From Kitasatospora sp. MAA19 (GTDB lineage: Bacteria; Actinomycetota; Actinomycetes; Streptomycetales; Streptomycetaceae), in contig NZ_JARXYZ010000015.1 of NCBI RefSeq assembly GCF_029894125.1, positions 124,001-188,000 on the forward strand: DNA of 64,000 nt. The letters are read 5' to 3'. The translations under genes were made by a program, and so were the position numbers. Below the pieces are notes generated by a model that was not told where the DNA came from, did no database searches, and was given only the letters and a program-made list of their open reading frames with translations. How positions within the stretch are numbered: the first letter of the stretch is position 1; the number at the start of each line of letters is the position of its first letter. Shown piece after piece: positions 40,329-49,604 of the stretch.

Positions 40329-41423
40329 GTGCCCCTCGAAATCCGCGGCGGGGTTCGCGCCGCACCCGTACCCGGCCGCACCCCGCAGGAGCGCCAGGCG
40401 CTGCGCTGGGCCCCCGACGGCCGCGACCGCACCGCCGACCCCGAGCACGTCGCCCGCACCGCGCGGGAGAACGAGGAGGACGGGCTGGACAGCGCCCTGG
40501 TGGTGCAGTCCAGCTCGTGGCCCGACCCGTGGCTGGTCGCCTCGTGGGCCCTCGCCGCCACCAAACGGCTCCGCATCGCGGTCGCCCACCGCGTCGGCAC
40601 CACCGCGCCGACCGTGGCCGCCCGCTCCCTGGCGACCCTGGACCGGCTCTCCGGCGGGCGGGCGGCGGCCCACGTCATCATCGGCTCCAGCGACCACGAC
40701 ACGGCCCGCGACGGCGATCTCCTGGACAAGCAGGACCGCTACCGCAGGGCCGACGAGTACCTCGACCTGTTCACCCGCTACCTGGCCGCCGACCAGGACA
40801 TCGCCCACAAGGGCGAGTTCTACACCGTGGCCGCCGCCCGCCCCGGCCTGCACCCGAGACCGGGCGGCGAGCTGGTCTCCTTCGGCGGCTCGTCACCACA
40901 GGGCCTCGACCTGGCGGCCCGCTACGCGGAGGTGTACGCCGTCAGCCCGCTGCCCCTGCCGGACACCCGCCGGCGGATCGCCCAGGTCCGCGCCGCAGCC
41001 GCCGCACACGGCCGTACCCTGCGGATCTGGCGGCACGTCACCCTCGTCCTCGCCGACACCGACGAGGCGGCCCGCGACCGCGTCCGCCAGCTGCGCCGCG
41101 ACGCCCTGCGCCTCACCGCCGGTGGCGGCGGCGGGCGCTGGGCGGAAGCCGTCCAGCTCGACCGGGACCGCGAGCGCGGCCGCTCCGACCCGTCCCGCGG
41201 CGACGAGCAGGTGGCCGCCTACGTCCGCCGCTCCCTCACCGCCGCCTACGCCGGCTCCCCCGCCACCGTCGCCGCCCGCATCGGCCTCCTCCGCTCGGCG
41301 GGCGTGGACATCGTCCAACTCGACCTCCCCGTCGAAACCGACCACGACCGCGACCTCCGCCGCACCCTCATCCGCCACCTCCGCACCGGCCGCGGCACCC
41401 CCGCCGACCGCCGCATCTGGTAA
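40329..41423 (+). CDS. LLM-class flavin monooxygenase (SsuD/alkanesulfonate type)
   Basis: Monooxygenase of 364 residues resembling SsuD/DszA/NtaA enzymes that cleave C-S or C-N bonds with FMNH2 and O2: ALVVQSSSWPDPWLVASWAL, LRIAVAHRVGTTAPTVAARS, LDRLSGGRAAAHVIIGSSDH, DLFTRYLAADQDIAHKGEFY and FGGSSPQGLDLAARYAEVYA. GTG at 40329 follows GAGGAGAG. FMNH2 could come from the flavin reductase in the divergent operon. Placed last in the importer operon, it may release sulfur or nitrogen from the imported compound (inference). Confidence 0.88.
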   Translation: MPLEIRGGVRAAPVPGRTPQERQALRWAPDGRDRTADPEHVARTARENEEDGLDSALVVQSSSWPDPWLVASWALAATKRLRIAVAHRVGTTAPTVAARSLATLDRLSGGRAAAHVIIGSSDHDTARDGDLLDKQDRYRRADEYLDLFTRYLAADQDIAHKGEFYTVAAARPGLHPRPGGELVSFGGSSPQGLDLAARYAEVYAVSPLPLPDTRRRIAQVRAAAAAHGRTLRIWRHVTLVLADTDEAARDRVRQLRRDALRLTAGGGGGRWAEAVQLDRDRERGRSDPSRGDEQVAAYVRRSLTAAYAGSPATVAARIGLLRSAGVDIVQLDLPVETDHDRDLRRTLIRHLRTGRGTPADRRIW

Positions 41424-41470
41424 CCCGCGCCCTTGCCCCGGGCGCCCCCGCCGTTCTCGCCTCCGCCCAC

Positions 41471-41520
41471 CGTCCGCCCCTCAGGCCGCGGTACCGGGCG
41501 TACGAGGCCTCGGGGGCGCG
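41471..41520 (-). pseudogene. Relic of a GH1 beta-glucosidase 3' end (fragment 1)
   Basis: On the minus strand this stretch reads RAPEASYARYRGL, matching the C-terminal RTPKASYAWYRDLI signature of actinobacterial GH1 enzymes. Flanking sequence is not GH1-like. It lies between the last LLM gene and the phosphoesterase gene. Very short, so this is a weak call on its own; two more such relics lie in this window. Confidence 0.4.
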
Positions 41521-41552
41521 CACCGGCGCGGTTGCTGAGGGGCACCACGGGA

Positions 41553-41588
41553 CGGGCCCGCACCGACAGCCCGGGCCCGCACCGACAG
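41553..41588. repeat. Two copies of a 17-bp sequence, 19-bp period
   Basis: CGGGCCCGCACCGACAG at 41553-41569 and again at 41572-41588, in the 238-bp gap between convergent genes (LLM monooxygenase and phosphoesterase). Confidence 0.7.
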
Positions 41589-41661
41589 TCCGGCAGGGAA
41601 GCCAGGACATCGCATCGGCACGGGCCCGGTCGGGTCAGGGGAGGTGGCCCCTGGTGGAGGT

Positions 41662-43578
41662 CTACTGCCAGGCGTCGTTGACCGTGGCCGCGTAGCGGTC
41701 GTTGTTCGTCAGCGGGTTGAGGCCGAGTGCGCCGTCGATGGTGCGCAGCAGGCCGTACTGGTCGGTGCGCTGGTTCGACTGGTAGCCGGTCTTGACGGTG
41801 TTCTGCGAGCCGAGCAGCAGGGTCGGGGTCCGGTTGGGGTAGCTCGGGCCGTAGGCCTTGGTCGCGCCCTCGTCCCAGGTCAGGATCAGCAGCGAGCGCT
41901 GGGTGGTCCACGCGGGCGAGTTGAGGATGGTCGGCAGGGTCTGCTTGAGCCAGTTGTCGCCGGAGGTGACGCCGCAGGCCTCCATGTCGGTGCAGTCGTC
42001 GGCGGCGAACCAGGCGAAGTTCGGGGTGGTCGCCGTGGATCGCAGGTCGGCGGTCATCTGGGTGAGCGGCTGCATGTGCGCCTGGCAGTAGGCGGCGTTG
42101 CTCTTCATGTTCTGGAAGTAGTAGAACGGGGCGTCGTCCGGCGCGTAGTAGCCGTGGCTCGACGTGTCGCAGTTGCCGTTCGCGCCGTCCAGGTACTCCT
42201 TCCAGGTCTTGCCGGCCTGTTCCACCGAGTTGCCCAGGTGCGGGGCGTTGATGGTGGTGGTCGAGACGCTGTTGTCGGTCAGCCCGTACAGGCCGCCTCC
42301 GGCCAGTGCGACGTAGTTCGGGTCGCTCGGGTGGGTGGTGGCGAACGACTTGGTCAACGACGTCGCCTGCGGGAGCAGGCTGTTGATGTACGGGGCCTGC
42401 GAGGTGTTGCCGATGATGTTCTCGTAGTCCTGGTTCTCCATGTAGACCAGGAAGACGTGGTCATAGCCGGGAACCGAGTTGACCGGAGCGGTCAGTACCG
42501 GGGTCGGCACCGCCGTGGTCAGGGTGAGCGAGAGGTTGTCGGCGTATCCGTCGGTGGTGTTGCCGGCCGTCCAGGTGAAGGCCAGGTCGACCTTGATCGA
42601 GCGGGTGCCGGCCGGGACCGTGCCGGTGGCCGTACGCTGCAGGAGCGCGGTGGCCAGGCCTCGGTCGGTGCTGGTCACCGGGGCGATCTGGGCGGTGGAG
42701 AGGGTGGCGCCGCCGGCGTTCAGGAAGGTGGCGGTCAGGCCGACCCGGTCGTTCTGTGCGGCGTAGCCGCCGAGCCAGCCGGAGAGGTTGTAGCCGACGG
42801 TGCCGGTGTCGATCGACTGCGCGGCCGCCGAGACGTCGACGCTCTGGGAGAGACCGGAGTTGCCGGTGGCGCCACCGGCGAAGAACGCGGCCCCGCGGCC
42901 GGTCGGGCCCGGGGTGCTCGCGTCGGGGTAGCCGCTGGCGCCGTAGCAGACCAGGTTCGGCATGCCGCTGGTGATCGTCCAGCCCGGGACGGTCATGCCG
43001 TCCAGGCCGTTGGGCGAGCAGATCGCGACGGACTCGGCACCGGGGTCGACCAGCAGGTTGTCGCTGGTGATGGAGCCGACGGCCGCGCCGGCCCACTGCT
43101 GGTTGGCCTGACCGCTGCCACAGGCCCACAGATCGACCCGGGTGCCATCGGTGGAGCTGCCGCCGAAGACGTCCAGGCAGAGGCCGGAGACCGGGTTGAC
43201 CAGCGCGGTCCCCCGCACCGCCCACTGCTGGCGGGCCTGGCCGTTGCAGGTGTACAGGTCGGCGTAGGTGCCCGCGGCGGTGCCGCCGGCGGTGGCGTCC
43301 AGGCACTTGCCGAGCGTACGGATGGTGCCGTCACCCGGCAGGGTCCAGGTCTGGTTGTCGGCGCCGGTGCAGTGCCACAGGATGATCTGGTTGCCGTCGG
43401 CGGTGCCGGCACCGGAGTCGTCCAGGCACTTGCCGGCCAGGCCGGTGATCGGGCTCGACACGGCGGCGGCCTGCGCGGCCGGAGCCGCCACGAAGGCGCC
43501 GACCAGGGCGACCAGACAGGAGATGACCGCCGTCAGGGCTGTGGCGCGAACGCGCCCGGGAAGTCTGTGCAGTGGCAT
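41662..43578 (-). CDS. Secreted phosphoesterase with N-terminal ricin-type lectin domain
   Basis: Exported protein of 638 residues. Signal peptide about 1-38 (ending APAAQAA). A ricin B-type (CBM13) beta-trefoil follows, with three repeats beginning GKCLDDSGAG, GKCLDATAGG and GLCLDVFGGS, each with an N/Q-Q-W pair near its end. A beta-sandwich linker (about 190-360) leads to an acid phosphatase/phospholipase C-like domain (PF04185): VFLVYMENQDYENII, HPSDPNYVALAGG, NFAWFAADDCTDME and LTWDEGATKAYGP carry the metal ligands. It probably hydrolyses a phosphoester while bound to a glycan outside the cell. ATG at 43578 follows GAGAGG. Confidence 0.88.
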   Translation of the reverse strand: MPLHRLPGRVRATALTAVISCLVALVGAFVAAPAAQAAAVSSPITGLAGKCLDDSGAGTADGNQIILWHCTGADNQTWTLPGDGTIRTLGKCLDATAGGTAAGTYADLYTCNGQARQQWAVRGTALVNPVSGLCLDVFGGSSTDGTRVDLWACGSGQANQQWAGAAVGSITSDNLLVDPGAESVAICSPNGLDGMTVPGWTITSGMPNLVCYGASGYPDASTPGPTGRGAAFFAGGATGNSGLSQSVDVSAAAQSIDTGTVGYNLSGWLGGYAAQNDRVGLTATFLNAGGATLSTAQIAPVTSTDRGLATALLQRTATGTVPAGTRSIKVDLAFTWTAGNTTDGYADNLSLTLTTAVPTPVLTAPVNSVPGYDHVFLVYMENQDYENIIGNTSQAPYINSLLPQATSLTKSFATTHPSDPNYVALAGGGLYGLTDNSVSTTTINAPHLGNSVEQAGKTWKEYLDGANGNCDTSSHGYYAPDDAPFYYFQNMKSNAAYCQAHMQPLTQMTADLRSTATTPNFAWFAADDCTDMEACGVTSGDNWLKQTLPTILNSPAWTTQRSLLILTWDEGATKAYGPSYPNRTPTLLLGSQNTVKTGYQSNQRTDQYGLLRTIDGALGLNPLTNNDRYAATVNDAWQ

Positions 43579-43931
43579 GGCGAAGCCTCTCGACACATGG
43601 GTTCTGGGAGCACGGAACAGAGTGGTGCGAGGGTGGGGCGGAGACATGCTGGGGAGCACACCTGTATAGCCAACATCGCCGAGGCAGCCCTAGTATGACG
43701 ATCAGGCGGACTTTGGGGGCGAAGTTGTCCGAACAAGTACCCCGCCGCCACGGCCGGGCCCGCGCGGCCTCCGCGCTCCTTCCCGCCACACGCCCCCGAC
43801 CCGCACCCCCGGATGTCGCACCACCCCGCACGGCCCCGATCACGACGCGCCGACCACCACCCGTACAACGCCCGTTGGACCGCGCCCCGGGGGAGTCTCC
43901 GGCCTCGTCCGCCCGCCTCAGTCGACGGCGG
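43579..43931. other. Intergenic region upstream of the phosphoesterase gene
   Basis: 353 bp without a supported gene. On the minus strand a -10-like TATACA (43663-43668) could belong to a phosphoesterase promoter, but no good -35 pairs with it. Nothing else stands out. Confidence 0.5.
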
Positions 43932-44180
43932 TCACAGAGCCGCCAGGGCTGCCTCCAGGTCGTCCAGGCCCAGGGAGCCCTGGCGCAGGGCCTCCATGTG
44001 CCAGCGCTTGAGGTCGACAATGCCCTCCGTCAGCGTGGCCCGGTAACCGTCCAGCGCGGCGGGCAGGTTGCGCAGTCGGCCCAGGACCGGGGCCCAGTCG
44101 TCGTCCTCGGCGGCGGGCATCATCGTGAAGATGCTCCGGAGCTGGTGCACCGGCGTGTGCAGGTTCCGCACGGCACGGAA
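43932..44180 (-). pseudogene. Fragment of a DUF885-family gene
   Basis: An open frame reads RNLHTPVHQLRSIFTMMP, then DDDWAPVLGRLRNLPAALDG and YRATLTEGI, which matches the N-terminal third of DUF885 proteins. Both the upstream part and the large C-terminal part are missing; the frame ends at 43932. Upstream it runs, in another frame, into a GH1-like segment and the left direct repeat of the Wadjet island. So this is debris at the island edge, not a functional gene. Confidence 0.65.
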
Positions 44181-44221
44181 GCTCTCGGCGGCGCTGCGCC
44201 GCGAAGTCGACGCGGACCAGA

Positions 44222-44267
44222 CCGAAGCGCTGACTGACCCCCTCGGCCCGTCGAACAGGCTGTCATC
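44222..44267. repeat. Left 46-bp direct repeat of the Wadjet island
   Basis: Compared with 52691-52736: the first 9 bases (CCGAAGCGC) are identical, the next 9 differ, and 26 of the last 28 are identical, beginning CCCTCGGCCCGTCGAACA. It ends exactly one base before the jetD stop codon (44268-44270). Read on the minus strand it continues outward as QRFGLVRVDFAAQRR, the tail of a GH1 beta-glucosidase. Confidence 0.8.
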
Positions 44268-45494
44268 CTATCCGTGACGGTGGTCCGCCAGGTCGTCGAG
44301 GAGAAGGTCGGCGACCACCTCCTCGACCACTGCGGTGCGCAGTTCGGCCATGGAGTCGACGAGCGCCCGGTCCCACGGTGCGGGCGTGAGGCGGCCCGGA
44401 TCGGGGCCCGAGGGAACCCGGGGCACGGCGGCTCGGTAGTCGTCGATTGCCATTCGCCAGGGGGCGGCTCCGGTCTTGGCGAGGACGTGGGCCGCGATGC
44501 GGATGCCCTCGCCGTCGAAGTCACCGTGGTAGCGCAGGGAGGCACCATCGTCGGCGAGACGGCGCAGCAGATGGATCACGGCGGTGTTGGGCCAGCCGGA
44601 CGTGCAGACGAGCGGCGGGCACTGCCGGCCGAAGCGTCGTAGGGCGAGGGCGAGCACACTGGGGTTCTCGGTGACGCACACCGGTCCTGCGGGACCGGTG
44701 AATTCGCCGGGTGAGCGCAGTTGGGCGAGGGTGAGGCTGACGGGGTGACCGGATGCGGCGCAGATCCGGGAGATCCCGGCGACCGGGCCTTCTCCCTCGG
44801 GGCGGAGACCGACGGCGAGCACGGTGGCGGACAGTTCGTCGTCGGCCACACCGGCTCGGCTCCAGAGTGCGCGTCGTCCCTCTGCGGCGTCGGGCATGTC
44901 GGTGCCGTACAGCACCGCCAGTGCGCGCAGGACGAGGGAGGACAGCCGTGTCCCGTCGTCGAGGGCGTGGGAGTCGCCGTCGAGGAGGCGGGCGGCGAGG
45001 ACCGGTAGTGGCTCGCCGTCGGCCGGGAGTGCGTGAAGGACGGTCAGCGCGGCGGTCAGCAGACGCCGGGTCCGGTCGGGCGAGCCGCCTGCGAGGCCGT
45101 TGGCCCGCAGGTGGCCGACCCACTCCAGCAGAACGGGCTGGGCGGTGACCACGTCGTGGCCGGCCAGCCACCGCCACAAGGCGTCGCGTTGGCCGGTCTT
45201 GCGTTCGCGCTCGGCAGCCTGGTCGTGGACTGGGCCGAGGATCGCGGCCACCACGTCCCGGACGGGTCGGCCGCAGGCCTCCAGCACGGCGCGGTCGAGT
45301 CCGGCAAGCGGGATCGCCGGCTCGGCGCCGGGGAGCCGGTCGAGTCCGAGGAGGTCGGCCAACGCCTCGCGACCGGCGTCGTCGAGCGGTCCGGACCGCA
45401 CCCGGCTGACGGGGCGGCCCGTCGACAGGCGATCGTGGACGGCCGACCAGAGGGGGCGGAGTTCGGGGACGTCGAGAGGGTGGCTGCCCGTCAT
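44268..45494 (-). CDS. jetD: Wadjet nuclease subunit JetD (TIGR02679/DUF2399, Toprim)
   Basis: Protein of 408 residues and last gene of the Wadjet operon. The C-terminal Toprim domain is visible: catalytic Glu276 in VCVTENPSVL and the D-x-D pair (Asp325, Asp327) in RYHGDFDGEGIRI. In Wadjet, JetD cuts circular DNA once the SMC-like JetABC complex has extruded it. The N-terminal part corresponds to the DUF3323-like arm (LLGLDRLPG, WLAGHDVVTAQPVLLEWV). ATG overlaps the jetC stop (ATGA). Length is normal for the family and no catalytic residue is missing. Confidence 0.9.
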   Translation of the reverse strand: MTGSHPLDVPELRPLWSAVHDRLSTGRPVSRVRSGPLDDAGREALADLLGLDRLPGAEPAIPLAGLDRAVLEACGRPVRDVVAAILGPVHDQAAERERKTGQRDALWRWLAGHDVVTAQPVLLEWVGHLRANGLAGGSPDRTRRLLTAALTVLHALPADGEPLPVLAARLLDGDSHALDDGTRLSSLVLRALAVLYGTDMPDAAEGRRALWSRAGVADDELSATVLAVGLRPEGEGPVAGISRICAASGHPVSLTLAQLRSPGEFTGPAGPVCVTENPSVLALALRRFGRQCPPLVCTSGWPNTAVIHLLRRLADDGASLRYHGDFDGEGIRIAAHVLAKTGAAPWRMAIDDYRAAVPRVPSGPDPGRLTPAPWDRALVDSMAELRTAVVEEVVADLLLDDLADHRHG

Positions 45495-48400
45495 GCCGAT
45501 CCGTCCGGATCGGCTTCGGCGGGCAGCAGGTCGGTGCCCGTCCAGGTGAAGCGGGCGCTGGTGACGGCGTCGTCGCCGTCACCTCCGGTGATCAGCTGGT
45601 GGACGGCGATGCCGGAGAGCTCCCGGTAGGTGCACCACTCGTGGTCGGAGGTGAGCACCAGGTCGAGGTCGAGCGCCGCGAGGAGGGCGAAGACCTGCCC
45701 GCGGTTGACGGTGTCGACGCCGACGAAGACCTCGTCGAGCAGGATCAGCCGCGGGGACAGCGGCACCGCCTCGTAGTGGGCGGCCACCGCGGCGAAGAGC
45801 GGCAGGTGGAGGGCGATGGCCTTCTCGCCGCCCGACAGCGCGCCGTGGAGCTTCTTGGTGAGCAGTTGCCACCCGACGCCGTTGGCGCGGTCCAGCTTGA
45901 CGACGAACTGGTGCCAGGCCGTGTAGTCGAGGACCTCCGCGAGCTGTTCCTCCCAAGTCGCCGCCGTGTTGCGGGTCTTGGCCTCCTCGATGCGGCCCCG
46001 GAAGAACGCGTGCAGGGCCTCTCGGTCGGCTTCGGTGATCCGGGCCGGGTCCTTGAGCAACAGCTCACGCGCCGTCCTGGTACCGGCGGGCAGGTCGGGG
46101 TGGATCTGCCACACCAGACGGACCGCCACCCGTGAGGCGGTGCGGACCCGTTCGAGGTGGCCGTTCATCCGCTCGACGAGTTCACCGGCCTGACGGATAC
46201 GGGAGGCGAGGTGACGGCGGGTGTCGCCGGTGAGGGTCCGATCGAAGAGCCCGCGTTCGGCGGCGGTGATGTCGTCCTGGCTGCGGTCACGGTCGCCGGT
46301 GAGGATGGAGAGGAGGCCGGTCGCACCGACCCGGATGCCGTCGACGGTGGCCGTGAGGACGTGGATGTCCTCTTCGGCTTCGAGTTCGAGGTCTGCACGA
46401 CTGCTGAGGCTCTGGCGAGCGCGGTGGACGGCCTCGGAGAGACGGTTGAGGGAGTCGCCGAGGTTCCTCGTGCCGTGCGGCAGGTTGGGCCAGGTGGCGG
46501 CGGTCTCACGCGCCGCTTCGAGGGTGGCGCGGGTGCCGTCCTCGGAGGTGAGGACGAGGCTGAGGCCCGCGTCCTCGGGAAATCCGAGGACACAGAGGCG
46601 CCGGAAGCTGCGGGCGGCCTCGTTGCGGGCCGCCACGGCGTCGTCGTGCCGGGTCGCGTCCTGGGCCATGGTGGCGCTCAATGAGCCGATCCGGCCTTCG
46701 AGAGCGAGGAGCTCCCGGGTGTTGTCGTCGATCTCACGGCGGGTCCGGTCGAGCGACTTCCGGAAGTCGCTGAGCCTGGCGGCCACTTGGCGGTAGTCCT
46801 CGCCGACGGTGCTCTCGACGGCCTGGAGCGCGGCTCGGAGTCCTCGGGCGGCGGCCTCCGCGTCCTCGGCTTCGCCCAGGCTCTCAGCCGCTGCGCCCTG
46901 GGACGCCTCGGCGTGGCTGCGGGCGGTGTCCCAGGCGTGCTGGGCGGCCGCCCAGGCGAGGTGGGAGTCGAGCCAGACGTCGGCCTGTTCACGCAGCGTG
47001 TCGACCGCCGTGGCGGTCGTGTCCAGCGCGGCGCGTTCGGTCGGCAGGGCGCGCTCGGCCGATGCGACGGCGAGTGCGCGCAGCGCGGCCGCGACCGTGC
47101 CCTCCTGCCGCGCGAGCCGCTCGACGGCCTCGCGTACGGTGTCCTCGCGAGCGCCCACCTCGGACTCGGACCGCTCCCAGTCACGCTTGGCCCGGTCCAC
47201 CTCCCGGTGGTGCGGCCGGGAGCGGAGATCGGCACCGAGGCGGGCCCGGCGGTCGGCGAGGGTGCGCAACTGCGCGTCGAACCTTGTGACGGTGGCGTTG
47301 GCCTCGGCCAGTTCGGCGGTGAGGTGTGCGATCCGCCGCTGCCTGGCGCGTTCCCGGGCCGCGGCTCCGATATGGCTGGATTCCTCCTTGGCCCAGGAGC
47401 CGACCGCCGTCGCCAGCCGCCAGCTTCCGTCGGCCGCCACGGCGGCCGGGTGACCCGCGGGGAGTGCGGGGCCGTAGGCGATGCCGGCGAGCAGCCGCCG
47501 TACTTGGCCGACCGGCACCGGGCCGTCGGGTTCGGGAGACAGGACATCAAGCAGTGAGGGGCCCGATGCGGGCACGGCCGATGCCGGGTCAGCCAGGGTG
47601 TCGTGGCCGACGACAGCGATGCCGCCGTCGGGGGTCATCCAGGCGTCCAGCAGACCGGCCGCTTCCAGGGCCGCTTCGATGCCGGCCTGGTCGGCGGGCG
47701 GCACGCCCGGCCGGAACGCCAGCAGTTGCCACAGCGGTGCGCCCGGCAGGACGGACCGGTCGGCGGTGCGGGTGCGTGGTGGGACCGGCGGGAGGTCGGC
47801 CGCGGTCGCGGTGCGTTCCAGCTCTTCGGCGAGCCGGTCACGCCGGGCGCGGGCCTCGTCCCGGTCGGCTCGGGCGGTCGTCTCGTCGGCGGTGATGGCG
47901 CTCTCCGCCACCCGGGCGGCGGCCTCGACCAGCGCGAGGACGTCGGTCTCGACGGCAGCGCGGGAGGCGAGTTCCTCGGCGTCGCCGATCGGCAGCTCGG
48001 TGCAGTCGGCCGTCGCCCATCGGCGCAGGAGGTCGGCGTGGGCGTCGACGGCGGTCTCGTACGAGCGGGCGTTCCCGTCGCGCCGCGCGGTCGCCTCGGC
48101 CAGCCGCTCGCGCTCCGCGTCGAGGTGGTGCTCCGCCGTCGTCCGGTCCGCGACGGAACGCTCGTGGCGTTCGATGGCGGCCCGGACCTGGGCGATCTGG
48201 CCGTGCCGGGCGGCGACCGCGCCGCGCAGGAGACGACGTGCCGTACGCCCCTGCTCCCCCGTGTCCCAGGACGGACCCGGTGCGGTACCGAGCACCGTCT
48301 GCACCTCGGTGCAGACGGACTCCATGGCCGCGCGCCGCGCAGCGCCCCGGGTGTCCTCCCGGGCGGCGTGGGTGTGCGCGGCCCGTTGCTCGGAGCGCAG

Positions 48401-49588
48401 CCGCGCATCGTCGGCGCGCTCGGCGTCCTCGCCGGCCGCGCGGGCCTTCCTGTCCGCGACGGCCCGGAGGCGGGCGGAGGTCGCGGCGGCGTGGTCGGCC
48501 CTGCGGCGGAGCTGGTCGAGTTCCTGGCCCTGCCGGTAGACCTCGGAGTCGAGCAGCCCCCCGATGGCGCCGTCGATCTCCTGTCGTCGGTGTTCGAGCT
48601 CCTCCTTCGCTCCCCTGCTCCCGTCGCGCTGGCGTAGGGCTTCGGCGTGTGCCTCCTCGCTGTCCCGGGCGATGCGGGCGAGGTTGTCCATCTCGGTCGT
48701 CGCGGAGACGAGCGCGGCCGCCCCGGCGCGTAGGACGCGCTGGGCGTAGCCGCGTTGCTGGTTCGCGACGGCGGTGGCCGCGGCCACTTCGTCGTCCAGG
48801 GTCTTCAGGTATTCGCGCTGGCGGTCGAGGCGTTCGAAGCCCTCGGCCAGTTCGGTGATCTCGCCCTGGCCGAGCGGGGGCAGGGCCCGTGAGAGCAGGG
48901 AGGACAGCAGCGAGGGATCCAGGCGTTCGGAGAGTTTCGGGGTGCGGAGCTGGAGCAGCGCGGTGATCAGGGCGTCGTAACGCTGCTCGCTCAGCCCGGG
49001 AAAGAGCGTGCTCCGGACCGTGTTGCGGTAGTCGGTCGGTGATCCGTGCAGCTCGCCCTGGCCTTGCAGGGCTTCGGCCAGGGCGGCTCGCGTGAGCGGC
49101 TGACCCGCGTCGTTGACCAGGGAAAGACCACCGGGGCGGTCGATCCGCGCGCCGGTGGTGAAGTAGTCGGCGGTGACACCGGTGGTGTGCACGCTGGCCT
49201 GGAGCCTGGCCCCGCAGGTGAACCAGCCGGGACCGGCGTCGTCTTCTCCGTCGTCGCGGACGAACTCCAGCCACACGTATCCGACGCGGGTCTTGCCCGA
49301 GGCGCCTTCGCCCATCAGGTTCCAGTGCATGGTGCGCTCGGAGCCGCCGAAGGTGGACAGCCGGTTGGGGCGCAGGCTGGCGTCGAGCAGGAACGGCAGG
49401 AGCACCTCCAGCGCCTTGGACTTGCCCGTGCCGTTCTGCCCCCGCAGGAGCAGTCGGCCCTCGTGGAAGGTGAAGGTCTCGTCGTAGTAGCGCCAGACGT
49501 TGAGGATGCCGGCCCTGGAGGGCTGCCACCGCGCTGCCGCGGCCGCCGCCGGAAACGTGGAGGGCTGCGGGAGCTGTGTCACGGTCAT
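45491..49588 (-). CDS. jetC: Wadjet SMC-like ATPase JetC (TIGR02680)
   Basis: SMC/MukB-like ATPase of 1365 residues that extrudes DNA loops and discriminates small circular DNA. Walker A is GQNGTGKS (50-57), signature LSGGEKA (1251-1257), Walker B LILLDE (1281-1286). Between them lie long Ala/Glu/Arg-rich coiled coils (about 290-640 and 770-1130) and a hinge-like region near 640-760. The N-terminal FHEGRLLLRGQNGTGKSKAL and the late WHQFVVKLDRANGVGWQLLT are family landmarks. ATG at 49588 follows GGAGGAC. It is intact. Confidence 0.93.
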   Translation of the reverse strand: MTVTQLPQPSTFPAAAAAARWQPSRAGILNVWRYYDETFTFHEGRLLLRGQNGTGKSKALEVLLPFLLDASLRPNRLSTFGGSERTMHWNLMGEGASGKTRVGYVWLEFVRDDGEDDAGPGWFTCGARLQASVHTTGVTADYFTTGARIDRPGGLSLVNDAGQPLTRAALAEALQGQGELHGSPTDYRNTVRSTLFPGLSEQRYDALITALLQLRTPKLSERLDPSLLSSLLSRALPPLGQGEITELAEGFERLDRQREYLKTLDDEVAAATAVANQQRGYAQRVLRAGAAALVSATTEMDNLARIARDSEEAHAEALRQRDGSRGAKEELEHRRQEIDGAIGGLLDSEVYRQGQELDQLRRRADHAAATSARLRAVADRKARAAGEDAERADDARLRSEQRAAHTHAAREDTRGAARRAAMESVCTEVQTVLGTAPGPSWDTGEQGRTARRLLRGAVAARHGQIAQVRAAIERHERSVADRTTAEHHLDAERERLAEATARRDGNARSYETAVDAHADLLRRWATADCTELPIGDAEELASRAAVETDVLALVEAAARVAESAITADETTARADRDEARARRDRLAEELERTATAADLPPVPPRTRTADRSVLPGAPLWQLLAFRPGVPPADQAGIEAALEAAGLLDAWMTPDGGIAVVGHDTLADPASAVPASGPSLLDVLSPEPDGPVPVGQVRRLLAGIAYGPALPAGHPAAVAADGSWRLATAVGSWAKEESSHIGAAARERARQRRIAHLTAELAEANATVTRFDAQLRTLADRRARLGADLRSRPHHREVDRAKRDWERSESEVGAREDTVREAVERLARQEGTVAAALRALAVASAERALPTERAALDTTATAVDTLREQADVWLDSHLAWAAAQHAWDTARSHAEASQGAAAESLGEAEDAEAAARGLRAALQAVESTVGEDYRQVAARLSDFRKSLDRTRREIDDNTRELLALEGRIGSLSATMAQDATRHDDAVAARNEAARSFRRLCVLGFPEDAGLSLVLTSEDGTRATLEAARETAATWPNLPHGTRNLGDSLNRLSEAVHRARQSLSSRADLELEAEEDIHVLTATVDGIRVGATGLLSILTGDRDRSQDDITAAERGLFDRTLTGDTRRHLASRIRQAGELVERMNGHLERVRTASRVAVRLVWQIHPDLPAGTRTARELLLKDPARITEADREALHAFFRGRIEEAKTRNTAATWEEQLAEVLDYTAWHQFVVKLDRANGVGWQLLTKKLHGALSGGEKAIALHLPLFAAVAAHYEAVPLSPRLILLDEVFVGVDTVNRGQVFALLAALDLDLVLTSDHEWCTYRELSGIAVHQLITGGDGDDAVTSARFTWTGTDLLPAEADPDGSA

Positions 49589-49604
49589 CGGAAGTCCTCC
49601 CTGG

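Noticed and set aside
44222-44267. Direct repeat as a tRNA 3' end (usual attB)
   Set aside because: No T-loop GGTTCRA or acceptor pairing; the sequence codes a GH1 tail.
47838-49529. 563-codon frame on the same strand inside jetC
   Set aside because: Arg-rich shifted-frame shadow of the SMC-like coding sequence.
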